The translations under genes and the position numbers were made by a program. Shown here one piece after another: positions 41,721 to 51,060 of a stretch of DNA of 64,000 bases. The notes below the pieces were generated by a model, which was not told the DNA's origin, made no database searches, and saw nothing but the letters and a program-made list of their open reading frames with translations. Source of the DNA: JAGWRI01 sp036393095 (GTDB lineage: Bacteria; Gemmatimonadota; Gemmatimonadetes; Gemmatimonadales; Gemmatimonadaceae); contig DASVWS010000012.1 of the NCBI GenBank assembly GCA_036393095.1, positions 30,831 through 94,830 of the forward strand. The letters are read 5' to 3'. Each line of letters opens with the position of its first letter. Positions within the stretch are counted from its first letter, which is position 1.

Positions 41721-42994
41721 CGCAGGACCGCCCGCGGGTGCTGATCGTCGGCGGCGGATTCGGCGGACTGTACGCCGCCCGGGCGTTCCGGCACTCGGCG
41801 GTGCGCGTGACGCTGGTGGACCGCACGAACCACCACCTGTTCCAGCCGCTGCTCTACCAGGCGGCCACCGCGACGCTGGCGCCCACCGACATCACGGCGC
41901 CCATCCGCTGGCTGCTGCGCAAGCAGGACAATACGGAAGTGCTGATGGCCGAGGTGGAGCGCATCGACGTCGCGCGGCGTGTGGCCGTCGCCGACGGCGG
42001 CGCGCTGACGCTGCCGTACGACTACCTGATTCTGGCGGCCGGCGCCCGCCACTCGTACTTCGGGCATCCGGAGTGGGAGACGGTCGCGCCGGGCCTGAAG
42101 AGCATCGAGGACGCCATCCGCATCCGGCAGCGCGTGCTTCTCGCGTTCGAGCGCGCCGAGAAGACCGAGGATGCCGCCGAGCGCGAACGCCTGCTGACGT
42201 TCGTGATCGTCGGCGGCGGGCCCACCGGCGTCGAGATGGCCGGCATGCTCCCCACGATCGCGCGGCACACGCTGCCGGGAGACTTCCGACGCATCGACAC
42301 GCGGCGCGCGCGGGTGCTGCTGGTGGAGGGCGGGCCGCGGATCCTGGCCACGTATCCCGAGGATCTCTCGCGCGCCGCCCGCGCGCAGCTCGAGCAGCTC
42401 GGTGTCGAAGTGCGCACCGACACGCGCGTGACCCACGTGGCGCGCGGCGTGGTGGAAGCTGGCGGCGAGCGCTTCGAAGGGGCGACGATCATCTGGGCGG
42501 CGGGCAATGAGGCGTCGCCGCTGGGGCGATCGCTCGGCGCGCCGCTCGACCGGGTGGGACGGGTGGTGGTGGAACCCGATCTCTCGCTTCCCGGTCATCC
42601 CGAGATCTTCGTAGTGGGCGACCAGGCGGTGATGACGTCCAACGGAAGGCCGGTGCCGGGGGTCGCGCCCGCCGCGATCCAGAGCGGACCGGCCGCCGCG
42701 GCCAACATCAAGCGGCTCATCGCCGGAGCGCCCACCCGCCCGTTCCGGTATCTCGACAAGGGCGACCTGGCGACCATCGGCCGCTACCGCGCCGTCGCCC
42801 GGTTCGGCCGCCTGCACGTCTCGGGGCCCGTCGCGTGGTGGCTCTGGCTGTTCATTCACATTCTCTACCTGGCGGGGTTCCGGAACCGCGCCAGCGTGCT
42901 GGTGGAGTGGGGCTATGCCTTCTTCACGTACCAGCGGGGTTCGCGCCTGATCGCCCCGCGCGAGAAGGCGGGTTCGCCGGCCGGAAGGGCGTGA
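41717..42994 (+). CDS. ndh: Type II NADH dehydrogenase (NDH-2)
   Basis: A 425-residue FAD enzyme: first dinucleotide motif IVGGGFGGLYAARAF, then HLFQPLLYQAATATLAPTDI typical of NDH-2, second motif IVGGGPTGVEMAG, and VVGDQAVM near residue 300. The C-terminal part holds a membrane-binding segment WWLWLFIHILYLAGFRNR. It oxidises NADH with quinone without pumping protons. GTG start overlaps the permease stop (GTGA), so it is probably co-translated with the importer; the reason for that pairing is not clear. Confidence 0.92.
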   Translation: MTQDRPRVLIVGGGFGGLYAARAFRHSAVRVTLVDRTNHHLFQPLLYQAATATLAPTDITAPIRWLLRKQDNTEVLMAEVERIDVARRVAVADGGALTLPYDYLILAAGARHSYFGHPEWETVAPGLKSIEDAIRIRQRVLLAFERAEKTEDAAERERLLTFVIVGGGPTGVEMAGMLPTIARHTLPGDFRRIDTRRARVLLVEGGPRILATYPEDLSRAARAQLEQLGVEVRTDTRVTHVARGVVEAGGERFEGATIIWAAGNEASPLGRSLGAPLDRVGRVVVEPDLSLPGHPEIFVVGDQAVMTSNGRPVPGVAPAAIQSGPAAAANIKRLIAGAPTRPFRYLDKGDLATIGRYRAVARFGRLHVSGPVAWWLWLFIHILYLAGFRNRASVLVEWGYAFFTYQRGSRLIAPREKAGSPAGRA

Positions 42995-43428
42995 CCCTTC
43001 GCGCCGCCGCGGGGTAGCACCTCGGGTCGCCCATGACTGATTCGCACGCCATCGATTGCATCTGCTCCGCGGCGATCGTCCTCCCGATGACCGCCTGGCT
43101 GGCGGCGTACTGCTGAATCGCGCCGTGCTCGTGCCCCATGCGTCTCGCGCCGGCTGCGGAACCTGCCTCCGGTTCCGAGCCATGCAGCGCGCGTTCGTCG
43201 CCTGGGGGTCGGACCTCTTCACCGCCAAACGAGTGCTCATGCGCCCCCGGACCACCCCGATGGGAGGGCATTGATCATTCGACGAAATGTCTGTCAATCC
43301 CGGTCGGACCCCGAACCCGCATTGACTTTGACACCCGGGGCCCGACACTCTTTGGAAGCAGTCGACGTGCCGAGACCGGCTTGCGTGCGTCGCCCTGATC
43401 ACTCCCCGCGTCGGGGAAGGCCCCGCCA
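42995..43428. other. 434-base gap without a convincing gene
   Basis: Lies between the NDH-2 gene and the hybrid kinase. Short open frames exist on both strands but none has a ribosome site or a recognisable product; a 27-codon frame (43033-43116) is Cys- and Ala-rich and starts without a ribosome site. TTGACT (43323-43328) and TTGACA (43328-43333) are possible -35 elements without a good -10. The 3' end holds a small hairpin next to the kinase ribosome site. Confidence 0.6.
43403..43417 (+). promoter_or_regulatory. Hairpin overlapping the ribosome site of the hybrid kinase
   Basis: TCCCCG and CGGGGA pair around a three-base loop. The right arm contains the GGGGA of the GGGGAAGG ribosome site that serves the GTG at 43429, so folding could lower translation. 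Confidence 0.35.
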
Positions 43429-45432
43429 GTGAATTCCGAGTCCAGTCCCGGACCGCGCAACAGCATGCCGACGGCCCGCTTCGAACCGCTGTTCGAAGCG
43501 ATCTCGCACGCGATCGCCGTGTTCAACTCGAAGCTCGAGTTGACCAGCGCCAACGCGCGCTACTACGACCTCGTCGACATCCCGGCCCACGCGGCGCCGG
43601 GCCACTCGGTGTACGACGCGTTCCCCAACGCGCAGGCCGATCTCACCGAGCAGATCGACTCGGCGGTGCACGGCACCCCGGTGATCGCGCATCCCGTGAC
43701 GTTCCAGCACCGGAACGGACCCCGGTTCATCGAAGCGACCTTCGTGCCGATCACGACCGAGTCGGGCGGGCGCGGCGTGATCTTCGCCGGCAACGACCTG
43801 ACCGAACGCGAAGAGCTGCGCCAGGACCTGGCCCGCAGCGTCGCGCAGCTCGAATCGATCTTCGACGTCATTCCGGATTCGGTGCGCGTGGTGGACGGGG
43901 ACGGCAAGACCCTGCGCACGAACACGCAGGCCCAGCTCGACCATGCGCCGGACACGCCGAACACGCTGCGCGAGTTGTGGCAGCTCGACCGGCCGCGCAC
44001 GCTCGACGGCACGAGCCTCTTCGTGCACGAGCATCCCACCGCGCGCGCGCTGCGCGGCGAGCGGGTGCGCGGCGAGCGGCTGGAAGTCCGGCGCGGACCC
44101 GACGCGGCGATGATCATCGACGTGAACGCCAATCCGCTCTACGACGAGCAGGGGCGCATCCGCGGCGCGGTTACCGTGGAGCGCGACGTCACCTTCCGGA
44201 CGCAGCTGCAACAGCAGCTGGAAGCGGAAGCGCGCCGGACCGCCGAGCTGTACGAACGCGTATCGACGGAAGCCGAGCGGCTGGAGCGCATGGTGCAGGA
44301 GCGCACGCAGGAAGTGCTGGCGTTGCAGGAAGCGCGGTCGCGCGAACGGCGCCTGGCCGCCGTGGGACAGCTCGCCGCCGGCGTCATGCACGACGTCAAC
44401 AACGCGCTCAATCCGATCATGGCGGCGGCGTATCTGCTCGAAACGAACGCCGAGAACCCGGAGGCGGTTCGCGACTACGCGGTCCGCATCGCCAAGGCCG
44501 CGGAGACGGGAGCGGCCACGGCGGCTCGCGTGGGACGGTTCATTCGCCAGGAACCGATGAAGGGCGTACGCGACGAGCTGATCGACCTGGCCGTCGTGTG
44601 CGACGAGGTCGTGGCGATGACGCGCCCGCTGTGGGCGGAGCGCGCGCGCGGCGGACAGATCCAGCTGGAGCGCGTGATGGCCCCGGGCGCGATGATCCGC
44701 GGCATCTCCGGGGAAATCCGCGAGGCCCTGCTCAACCTGGTGCAGAACGCCCTCGATGCCATGCACGGAGGCGGAACACTCGGGATCGTCACGCGGATCA
44801 TCGACGACGAGGTGGCGCTCGAGGTGCGCGACACCGGAACGGGGATGTCCGACGAGGTGCGCGAACGGGCGTTCGAACCGTTCTTCACCACCAAAGGACA
44901 GGCCGGGACGGGGCTTGGCCTGGCGGAAGTGTACGGCATCGTCCGGCGCCACCGCGGGCGGGCCGAAATCGACTCGACGCCCGGCCAGGGCACCACCATC
45001 CGCATGGTGTTCCCGATGGCGGTCGAGGGGCCGGCGATGCCGGTCCTCGACCCGCTGGCCCGCCGCCCGCCCCGCCGCGTGCTCCTGGTGGAGGACCATG
45101 CGGACAGCCGCGAGTTCATGCAGGCGATTCTGGAGAGCGATGGCCACACGGTGACCGTCGTCACCTGCATCGAGGACGCCAAGCGCCTCTTGGGCGAGGG
45201 GACGGTGCCGCCGATCGACGTGCTGGTCACGGACATCGGCCTCCCGGACGGAAGCGGCTGGGACCTCGTCACCCACGCCCGGACCCGGTGGCCCAAATTG
45301 CGGATCGGCGTTGTCACCGGATGGGAGCCCCGGGGTAATACAGCGGCCACCGACTTCCTGCTGCGGAAGCCGGTCAGAACGTCCGACTTGCTGGCCCAGG
45401 TCGCCGCCTCCACCGACACCGTGCTGGCGTAG
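43429..45432 (+). CDS. Hybrid histidine kinase (PAS-PAS-HisKA-HATPase-REC)
   Basis: A 667-residue soluble kinase. Two PAS domains (about 20-125 and 140-255), a coiled coil (255-305), HisKA-like helix with His321 in AAGVMHDVNNALNPI (the HxxN variant), HATPase with NLVQNALDAM, DTGTGM and GTGLGL, and a C-terminal receiver (548-665) with phospho-acceptor Asp602 in VLVTDIGLPDGSG. It starts at a GTG behind GGGGAAGG. The next gene is a receiver-ANTAR protein 29 bases downstream, a likely phosphotransfer partner. Confidence 0.9.
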   Translation: MNSESSPGPRNSMPTARFEPLFEAISHAIAVFNSKLELTSANARYYDLVDIPAHAAPGHSVYDAFPNAQADLTEQIDSAVHGTPVIAHPVTFQHRNGPRFIEATFVPITTESGGRGVIFAGNDLTEREELRQDLARSVAQLESIFDVIPDSVRVVDGDGKTLRTNTQAQLDHAPDTPNTLRELWQLDRPRTLDGTSLFVHEHPTARALRGERVRGERLEVRRGPDAAMIIDVNANPLYDEQGRIRGAVTVERDVTFRTQLQQQLEAEARRTAELYERVSTEAERLERMVQERTQEVLALQEARSRERRLAAVGQLAAGVMHDVNNALNPIMAAAYLLETNAENPEAVRDYAVRIAKAAETGAATAARVGRFIRQEPMKGVRDELIDLAVVCDEVVAMTRPLWAERARGGQIQLERVMAPGAMIRGISGEIREALLNLVQNALDAMHGGGTLGIVTRIIDDEVALEVRDTGTGMSDEVRERAFEPFFTTKGQAGTGLGLAEVYGIVRRHRGRAEIDSTPGQGTTIRMVFPMAVEGPAMPVLDPLARRPPRRVLLVEDHADSREFMQAILESDGHTVTVVTCIEDAKRLLGEGTVPPIDVLVTDIGLPDGSGWDLVTHARTRWPKLRIGVVTGWEPRGNTAATDFLLRKPVRTSDLLAQVAASTDTVLA

Positions 45433-45461
45433 ACAGCCTTCGAACCCCTAATTTTGTGGCA

Positions 45462-46070
45462 ATGACTGAAGGAACCCCGCAGATCCGCATTCTGGTCGCT
45501 GAAGACGACGCGAATGCGCGCTCGCTGCTCGTCGAACTCCTGTCGGCCCTCGGCCACATCGTGGTCGCCGAAGTCGGCTCGGGACGTGAGGCGCAGGAGC
45601 GCGCCACCGAGCTCGTGCCGGACATCGTGCTGCTCGACGTGCACATGCCCGACGGATCCGGCATCGAAGCGGCCGAAGCAATCACGCAGACCACGCCGGG
45701 AATCGCGGTGGTTCTCTTCAGCGGCGATCAGGCGCTCACGCTTTCCGACCACGACGTGGCGGCCACCGCGGCCATCGCGTTCCTGCCCAAACCGGCGCCG
45801 CCGCGCGTGCTCGATTCCACGATCCGGCTGGCCGCCACGCGCGCCAAGGAACTCGCGTCGGCGCGCAAGGATGCGGAAGGCGCGCGCCAGGCGCTCGAGA
45901 ACCGGAAGACGATCGAGCGTGCCAAGGGCATTCTCATGCGGCGCACGGGATCGTCGGAGCAGGAAGCGTATCGCATCCTGCAGCGCACCAGCCAGGATCG
46001 CTCGGTGCCGATGGTGGAGATCGCCAAGGCCGTCCTCGCCAGCGAGCCGGGAGCCGAGAACTCCCGCTGA
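45462..46070 (+). CDS. Receiver-ANTAR response regulator (RNA-binding antiterminator)
   Basis: A 202-residue protein: receiver domain (8-125) with AEDD, Asp59 in DIVLLDVHMPDG and Lys in FLPKPAPP, a helical linker, and an ANTAR domain (about 140-195) with ENRKTIERAKGILMRRTGSSEQEAYRILQRTSQDRS. ANTAR proteins dimerise on phosphorylation and bind paired hexanucleotide-loop hairpins in nascent RNA to block termination. I chose the ATG at 45462; a GTG two codons earlier is possible. The target RNA is not evident in this window. Confidence 0.92.
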   Translation: MTEGTPQIRILVAEDDANARSLLVELLSALGHIVVAEVGSGREAQERATELVPDIVLLDVHMPDGSGIEAAEAITQTTPGIAVVLFSGDQALTLSDHDVAATAAIAFLPKPAPPRVLDSTIRLAATRAKELASARKDAEGARQALENRKTIERAKGILMRRTGSSEQEAYRILQRTSQDRSVPMVEIAKAVLASEPGAENSR

Positions 46071-46078
46071 GCTGTCTC

Positions 46079-46096
46079 GAGGCGCGCCGCCGCCTC
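46079..46096. terminator. Hairpin between convergent ANTAR and MFS genes
   Basis: GAGGCG and CGCCTC pair around CGCCGC in the 24-base gap between the two stops. There is no U-run, so it is at best a weak bidirectional terminator. Confidence 0.35.
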
Positions 46097-47411
46097 AGCC
46101 GCTGACGATCTTCTGCGCCATCGCCCGGTGCGGCCGCACGTGCGCCTGCAGTCCGAGCCCCAGAAAGATCGTCGTGATCACCAGTCCGGCCGACACGAGA
46201 AAGGGCAGCGCGATCACGCGATCGAACATCCAGCCGGCGAGCACGGGAAAGATCACGCGCGCCATGCCGCCGAACGTCTGCTGCACGCCCATGTACAGTC
46301 CGCGCTCGTGGCTCGGCGTCACCTGGGACAGCATCGCGGTGACGCACGGAAAGGTGAACGCGGTGCCGAGCGGCACGAGCGCCACGGCAATCGCGAGCGG
46401 CACGTATGGCGCCAGCGTCGCCAGCCACACGGGAAGCGAACCGCCGAATGCGGAGGCGAGCGCGCCGGCGTCGGCGGCCGGGCGTGTGAACGGGAGGATC
46501 GCCAGGCCGAGGGCCAGGAGCGTGGCGCCGACGCGCGACAGGCGGAGTTCCCCGAACCGGTCGACCGCGCGCCCGAGGATCACGGCGCGCGTGAGCATCG
46601 AGATCGCCCCGATGTACATGAACACGTAGCCGATCGTCTTCGTGGTCACGGCGAATCGCGCGGCGAGGAAGAGCGCGAGAATGGCCGTCATGCCCTGAAA
46701 GGCGCCCATGGCCAACGAATAGATCCAGACGAGCCGCGATGCCGGTTCCCCCGAATGGGTGACCACGCGGACGAGCGCTTCGCGAGACCGCCCCTTGCTC
46801 ACCGGACGGGACTGCGCTTCCGCCATGTCGCGCGATTCGGTCAGGTAGCGCATGGCGAACAGGATGTTGACGAGGCAGAGCACCGCCGCGGCGAGCCCCG
46901 GCGCGTGCACGCCGGCGCCCATGCTGAACGATCCGAGGGCGGGGCCGATCACCACGCCGGCGTTGGTGGCGGCCGACAGCCAGCCGAGGCTCTTCGCGCG
47001 GTCCTCCGGCACGGTGGCGTCGGCCACGTACGCCTGGATCACGCTCACCGTGCCCCCGCCGGCGCCCTGTACGATGCGCGACAGAAAGAGCAGCCACAAC
47101 GAATTGGCGTACGCGAAGATCACGTACGCGATGGCCGACGCCGTGAGTCCGACGAGCAGCGCTGGCCGGCGGCCGTGACGGTCGGAGATCCGTCCCCAGT
47201 AGGGCGCGCTGATCAACTGCGCCACCGCGTACGACGACACCAGCAGCCCGACCATGAGGCCGTTGCCGCCGAGGGACTCGGCGTAGAACGGCAGCAACGG
47301 CACGATCATCAACAGGCCGACCATGTCGATGAACGCCGTCACCATCAGCACGGCAAGCTTGGCGAACGGCGTGCCGTTGGGCGACGCGGACGAGTGTGGG
47401 GATGCGGGCAC
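46095..47411 (-). CDS. Major facilitator superfamily transporter
   Basis: A 438-residue membrane protein with twelve predicted helices. The motif A loop between helices 2 and 3 reads GRISDRHGRRPALLVG, and helix 5 has the GPALGSF pattern of drug/proton antiporters (motif C). The central cytoplasmic loop (about 200-225) is basic. Start is a GTG at 47411. Substrate cannot be told; a multidrug or metabolite efflux pump of the TetA/Bcr type is likely. Confidence 0.88.
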   Translation of the reverse strand: MPASPHSSASPNGTPFAKLAVLMVTAFIDMVGLLMIVPLLPFYAESLGGNGLMVGLLVSSYAVAQLISAPYWGRISDRHGRRPALLVGLTASAIAYVIFAYANSLWLLFLSRIVQGAGGGTVSVIQAYVADATVPEDRAKSLGWLSAATNAGVVIGPALGSFSMGAGVHAPGLAAAVLCLVNILFAMRYLTESRDMAEAQSRPVSKGRSREALVRVVTHSGEPASRLVWIYSLAMGAFQGMTAILALFLAARFAVTTKTIGYVFMYIGAISMLTRAVILGRAVDRFGELRLSRVGATLLALGLAILPFTRPAADAGALASAFGGSLPVWLATLAPYVPLAIAVALVPLGTAFTFPCVTAMLSQVTPSHERGLYMGVQQTFGGMARVIFPVLAGWMFDRVIALPFLVSAGLVITTIFLGLGLQAHVRPHRAMAQKIVSG

Positions 47412-47507
47412 GGAGGTCGGGCGGGGGAAAATGTGAACCCGTAATCAAGCGCCATCCGGGCGGGAGGACAAACTCCCGGACGTCAGGAATTGCTCAGGAC
47501 CTGCCGT

Positions 47508-48389
47508 CTACTCGTCCGTCTTGCCGAGGGCGGCCGGGGGCACGGCCCGTCCCACGACGCCGGCCAGGGCCACGATCGTGAGCACGTAGGGGATCATTTC
47601 CACGAACTGGGCAGGAACGAAGGCGACGCCCTGGAGCCGAATCTGGAACGTCTCGGCCGCCGCGAACAACAGGCACGCGAGCCCGATGCGGGGGGGATCC
47701 CACCGTCCGAAGATGATCGCCGCGAGTGCGATGAACCCGCGTCCCGCCGTCATCTGGTCCGTGAATTGATGCTGGTCGAGGGCCAGATAGGCCCCGCCCA
47801 TTCCGGCGATGGCACCGGAGAGAAGCACGGCGATCCACCGCACGCGCCCCACCGGCACGCCGACCGAGAGGGCGGCGCCCGGGTGCTCACCCACGGCCCG
47901 CACGCGCAGACCGAACGGCGTCCGGTACAACACCCACGCCACCGCGGGAATGGCGAGGGCCCCGAGCCAGATCAACGGATTGTGCGCGAGCGCCACGAAG
48001 CCGCTCCCCGTTTCGGCCACCGAGAACCCGGGCACGCGCGGCGAGTTGGAGGAGCTGCCGAACGTGAACCGCAGGAAGAAGCGCGTGACGCCCACTGCCA
48101 GCAGGTTGATCGCCACGCCGACCACCACCTGGTCGGCGCGGTAGCGGATCGAGCAGAGGCCGTAGAGCGCCGCGAAGGCGCCGCCGCCCGCGATTCCCGC
48201 GAGCAGGCCCACCCACGGACTGTGCGAGTAGTACCCGCCCAGGGCGGCGCAGAACGCGCCCGAAAGCATGTACCCCTCGAGGCCGAGGCCGATGAGCCCC
48301 ACCCGCTCCGAGAGCACCCCGCCCGCCGACGCGAAGAGATACGGCATCGCGATGCGGATGGTCTGGGCGATGACGGCGAGCAGCATCAT
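47508..48389 (-). CDS. Nucleoside-type ABC permease (BMP importer), subunit 2
   Basis: A 293-residue permease of the BPD_transp_2 family: GLIGLGLEGYMLSGAFCAAL near residue 35 and the GLRVRAVGEHPGAALSVGV coupling helix, with about nine helices. It matches NupQ/YufQ of nucleoside importers. The ATG at 48389 overlaps the stop of the first permease (ATGA). Last gene of the four-gene operon. Confidence 0.9.
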   Translation of the reverse strand: MMLLAVIAQTIRIAMPYLFASAGGVLSERVGLIGLGLEGYMLSGAFCAALGGYYSHSPWVGLLAGIAGGGAFAALYGLCSIRYRADQVVVGVAINLLAVGVTRFFLRFTFGSSSNSPRVPGFSVAETGSGFVALAHNPLIWLGALAIPAVAWVLYRTPFGLRVRAVGEHPGAALSVGVPVGRVRWIAVLLSGAIAGMGGAYLALDQHQFTDQMTAGRGFIALAAIIFGRWDPPRIGLACLLFAAAETFQIRLQGVAFVPAQFVEMIPYVLTIVALAGVVGRAVPPAALGKTDE

Positions 48390-49489
48390 GCGTCGGACGC
48401 TCCGCGCGTGCGCGTGCTGCGGAGCAGCCCCCGGACTTCGGGCACCGACGTGGCGACGGCGATGATGACCACCGCCTGCAGCACGTCGACCATCTGCTTG
48501 GGAACCAGCGCATTCACCGCCAGTCCACCCTGCGACAGGGTGCCGAACAGCAGCGCGGCGAGCACCACGCCCACGGGATTGTTGCGGCCCACCAGCGCCA
48601 CGGCGATGCCGAGGAATCCCGCGCCCGTGCCGAAGCCGTCCTCGTAGTAGTGCTTGTATCCGAGCACGAAGTTGAGCCCGCCGATCCCGGCCACGGCTCC
48701 CGAGATGAGCATGGCCTTCCACCAGACGGTCGCGACATTGACGCCGCCGTATTCGGCCGCCGCGGGCTGCAGGCCCGCGGCGCGCAGCTCGTAGCCGGCC
48801 CGCGACCGGAACAGATACCACCACGCCGCGGCCGCGGCCGCGAGCGCCAACAGCAGCACCAGGCTCGCCGCCGACCCGTGGAATGCCGGCACGACGGCCG
48901 ACAGACGCGCGATCGTGCCGCTGCGGATGTCGGCCGTGTGCAGCGTGTCGAACACCTTGAAGTGTGCCACCGTCAGGTAGTTCAACAACGCGAGCACGAT
49001 GAAGTTGAGCATGATGGTGGTGATCACCTCGTGTGCGCCCCACTTCGATTTGAGCACGCCCGCGGCGCCGCCCACGATCCCGCCGCCCGCCGCGGCCGCG
49101 ACGATGAAGAGCGGGAGCACCACCAGGGAGGGAATGCCTGGGGGAAGCAGCGTCCCGACGACACCGGCCAGAAACCCGCCGGCCGCGAGCTGGCTCTCGG
49201 CGCCGATGTTGAACAATCCGGCGCGGAGCCCGATGGCCACCGACAGCCCGGTGAAGGTGAGCGTCGTGGCCTTGTAGAGCACCTGCCCCAGGCCGTACGC
49301 GTTGCCCCAGGTGCCCTCGATGAGCAGCCGGTACACCGCGCCCGGCGACTGTCCGTACGTGATGATCAGCACGTCGCCCACGAGGGCCGCGATGAGCAGG
49401 GCCACGACGGCGGGCAGCACCGCTTCCTCGAATTGCTCACGGAGGCGCCGCGTGCGCGTGGGGGCCACCGTGGCCGCGGGCGCCGTCAT
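48386..49489 (-). CDS. Nucleoside-type ABC permease (BMP importer), subunit 1
   Basis: A 367-residue permease of the same family, with a longer N-terminal region and GLRAGLFNIGAESQLAAGGFLAGV and AHEVITTIMLNFIV motifs as in NupP/YufP; the coupling helix reads YELRAAGLQPAAAEYGGV. Its ATG at 49489 overlaps the stop of the ATPase gene. Forms the channel together with subunit 2. Confidence 0.9.
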   Translation of the reverse strand: MTAPAATVAPTRTRRLREQFEEAVLPAVVALLIAALVGDVLIITYGQSPGAVYRLLIEGTWGNAYGLGQVLYKATTLTFTGLSVAIGLRAGLFNIGAESQLAAGGFLAGVVGTLLPPGIPSLVVLPLFIVAAAAGGGIVGGAAGVLKSKWGAHEVITTIMLNFIVLALLNYLTVAHFKVFDTLHTADIRSGTIARLSAVVPAFHGSAASLVLLLALAAAAAAWWYLFRSRAGYELRAAGLQPAAAEYGGVNVATVWWKAMLISGAVAGIGGLNFVLGYKHYYEDGFGTGAGFLGIAVALVGRNNPVGVVLAALLFGTLSQGGLAVNALVPKQMVDVLQAVVIIAVATSVPEVRGLLRSTRTRGASDA

Positions 49490-51060
49490 GCGGCCTGCCC
49501 CGATGCGCCGGTCATGTACGCGCCCAGCACTTCTTCGTTCGCTTCCGATCGCGGGAGCACCGCCGCGAAGCGGCCGCCGTACATCACCGCGATCCGGTCG
49601 GAGAGGGCGAGCACCTCGGTGAGATCCGCCGACACGAGCAGCACTGCCTTCCCGGCGGTGCGGGCGTCGCGGAGCTGCGCGTGGATGAACTCGATCGCGC
49701 CGACGTCCACGCCCCGGGTGGGCTGCGACGCCAGCAGCACGCTGAAGTCGCGGCCCATCTCGCGCGCGACGACGACCTTCTGCTGGTTCCCGCCGGACAG
49801 GGCGCGCGCGGGCGCCGACGCATCGGCGGGCCGAATGTCGAACCGCGCGATCTGCCGGCGGGCGTTGTCGGCGATGCGCGCCTCGTCGAGGGCGCCGCGG
49901 CGCGAGTAGCGGTGCTGCTGGCCGAGCACCAGGTTCTCGGCGATCGAGTAGTCGAGCACGAGGCCGCGCTGCTGCCGGTCTTCCGGAATGTGGGACAGTC
50001 CCGCGTCGCTGCGCTCCCGCACGCTCTGGCGCGTCACGTCGCGTGCGTCGAGCAGCACGGCGCCCGCCGCGACCGGGCGCAAACCGGCGATGGCCTCGAT
50101 CAGTTCCGTCTGTCCGTTCCCCTCCACGCCGGCGATGCCGAAGATCTCGCCGGGCGCGACGGAGAAGCTCACGCCGTCCACCGCGTGGGCCTTGCGCGAG
50201 TCGGCCACCGTGAGCTCGCGCACCGCCAGCGCGGCGCGCGGAACGGCAGTGCTCACCGTCGGCACGGGGACCGGCGCGCCCTGGCCCGCGAGCACCACGT
50301 CGCGTCCCACCATCATCCGCGCCAGCTGGGCCGGCGAGGTGCCGCGCGTGGCCACGCGTCCCACCGTCTGCCCCTGGCGCATCACGGTCACGGTGTCCGA
50401 AATCTCCATCACCTCGTCGAGCTTGTGCGTGATGAGGATGATCGTGTCGCCCGCCTCCCGCATCCGCGCCAGCACGCGCCAGAGCTCGTCGACTTCCGGA
50501 GGCGAGAGCACCGCGGTGGGTTCGTCGAGGATGAGGATCTTCGCACCGCGGTACAGCGTCTTGAGGATTTCCACGCGCTGCGCCTCGCCCACCGACAGGT
50601 CGCTCACCCTGCGGTTGGCGGCCACCACCAGCCCCGTGCCCGCGCTCAGGTCCGACACGACCCGCTCGGCGGCGGCGCGATCGAGCCGTCCCGCCGACGT
50701 GATCTCGCGTCCCAGCACGACGTTCTCCGCTACCGTGAGCGTGGGCACGAGCATGAAGTGCTGGTGCACCATGCCGACGCCGGCCTCGATGGCCCTGGCC
50801 GTCGTCCACCCGGTGACGTCGCGGCCGTTGACGAGGATCGTGCCGGCGTCCGGCGCGTACATCCCGCTCAGCACGCGCATCAGCGTGGACTTGCCGGCGC
50901 CGTTCTCGCCCACGAGCGCGTGAATCTCGCCCGGCGCGACCTCGAGCGACGCACCGCGGTTGGCGCGCACGGGACCGAAGGACTTGTCGATGCCGTGCAT
51001 CGCGACGGCCGGCGCGGCGGTGCCGCCCGGCGGCACGGAAGGTCCCGACGCGGCGCTCAT
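49486..51060 (-). CDS. ABC importer ATPase with two nucleotide-binding domains
   Basis: A 524-residue double ATPase. Domain 1 has Walker A GENGAGKST, signature LSVGEAQRVEI, Walker B ILILDEPTAVLSP and H-loop ITHKLDE; domain 2 has a degenerate Walker A GVEGNGQTE, signature LSGGNQQKVVV and LASQPTRGVDVGA in the Walker B position. This unequal layout is usual for NupO/RbsA-type ATPases. Its ATG at 51060 overlaps the stop of the binding-protein gene (ATGA). Confidence 0.92.
   Translation of the reverse strand: MSAASGPSVPPGGTAAPAVAMHGIDKSFGPVRANRGASLEVAPGEIHALVGENGAGKSTLMRVLSGMYAPDAGTILVNGRDVTGWTTARAIEAGVGMVHQHFMLVPTLTVAENVVLGREITSAGRLDRAAAERVVSDLSAGTGLVVAANRRVSDLSVGEAQRVEILKTLYRGAKILILDEPTAVLSPPEVDELWRVLARMREAGDTIILITHKLDEVMEISDTVTVMRQGQTVGRVATRGTSPAQLARMMVGRDVVLAGQGAPVPVPTVSTAVPRAALAVRELTVADSRKAHAVDGVSFSVAPGEIFGIAGVEGNGQTELIEAIAGLRPVAAGAVLLDARDVTRQSVRERSDAGLSHIPEDRQQRGLVLDYSIAENLVLGQQHRYSRRGALDEARIADNARRQIARFDIRPADASAPARALSGGNQQKVVVAREMGRDFSVLLASQPTRGVDVGAIEFIHAQLRDARTAGKAVLLVSADLTEVLALSDRIAVMYGGRFAAVLPRSEANEEVLGAYMTGASGQAA

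Noticed and set aside
43033..43116. 27-codon open frame giving a small Cys- and Ala-rich hydrophobic peptide
   Set aside because: No ribosome site or promoter precedes it, and similar short frames occur by chance in high-GC gaps.
42924..43274. Open frames on both strands (minus 42924-43271, plus 43056-43274) in the gap before the hybrid kinase
   Set aside because: Residues are Arg/Pro/Gly-rich without any fold signature; the minus frame overlaps the end of the NDH-2 gene.
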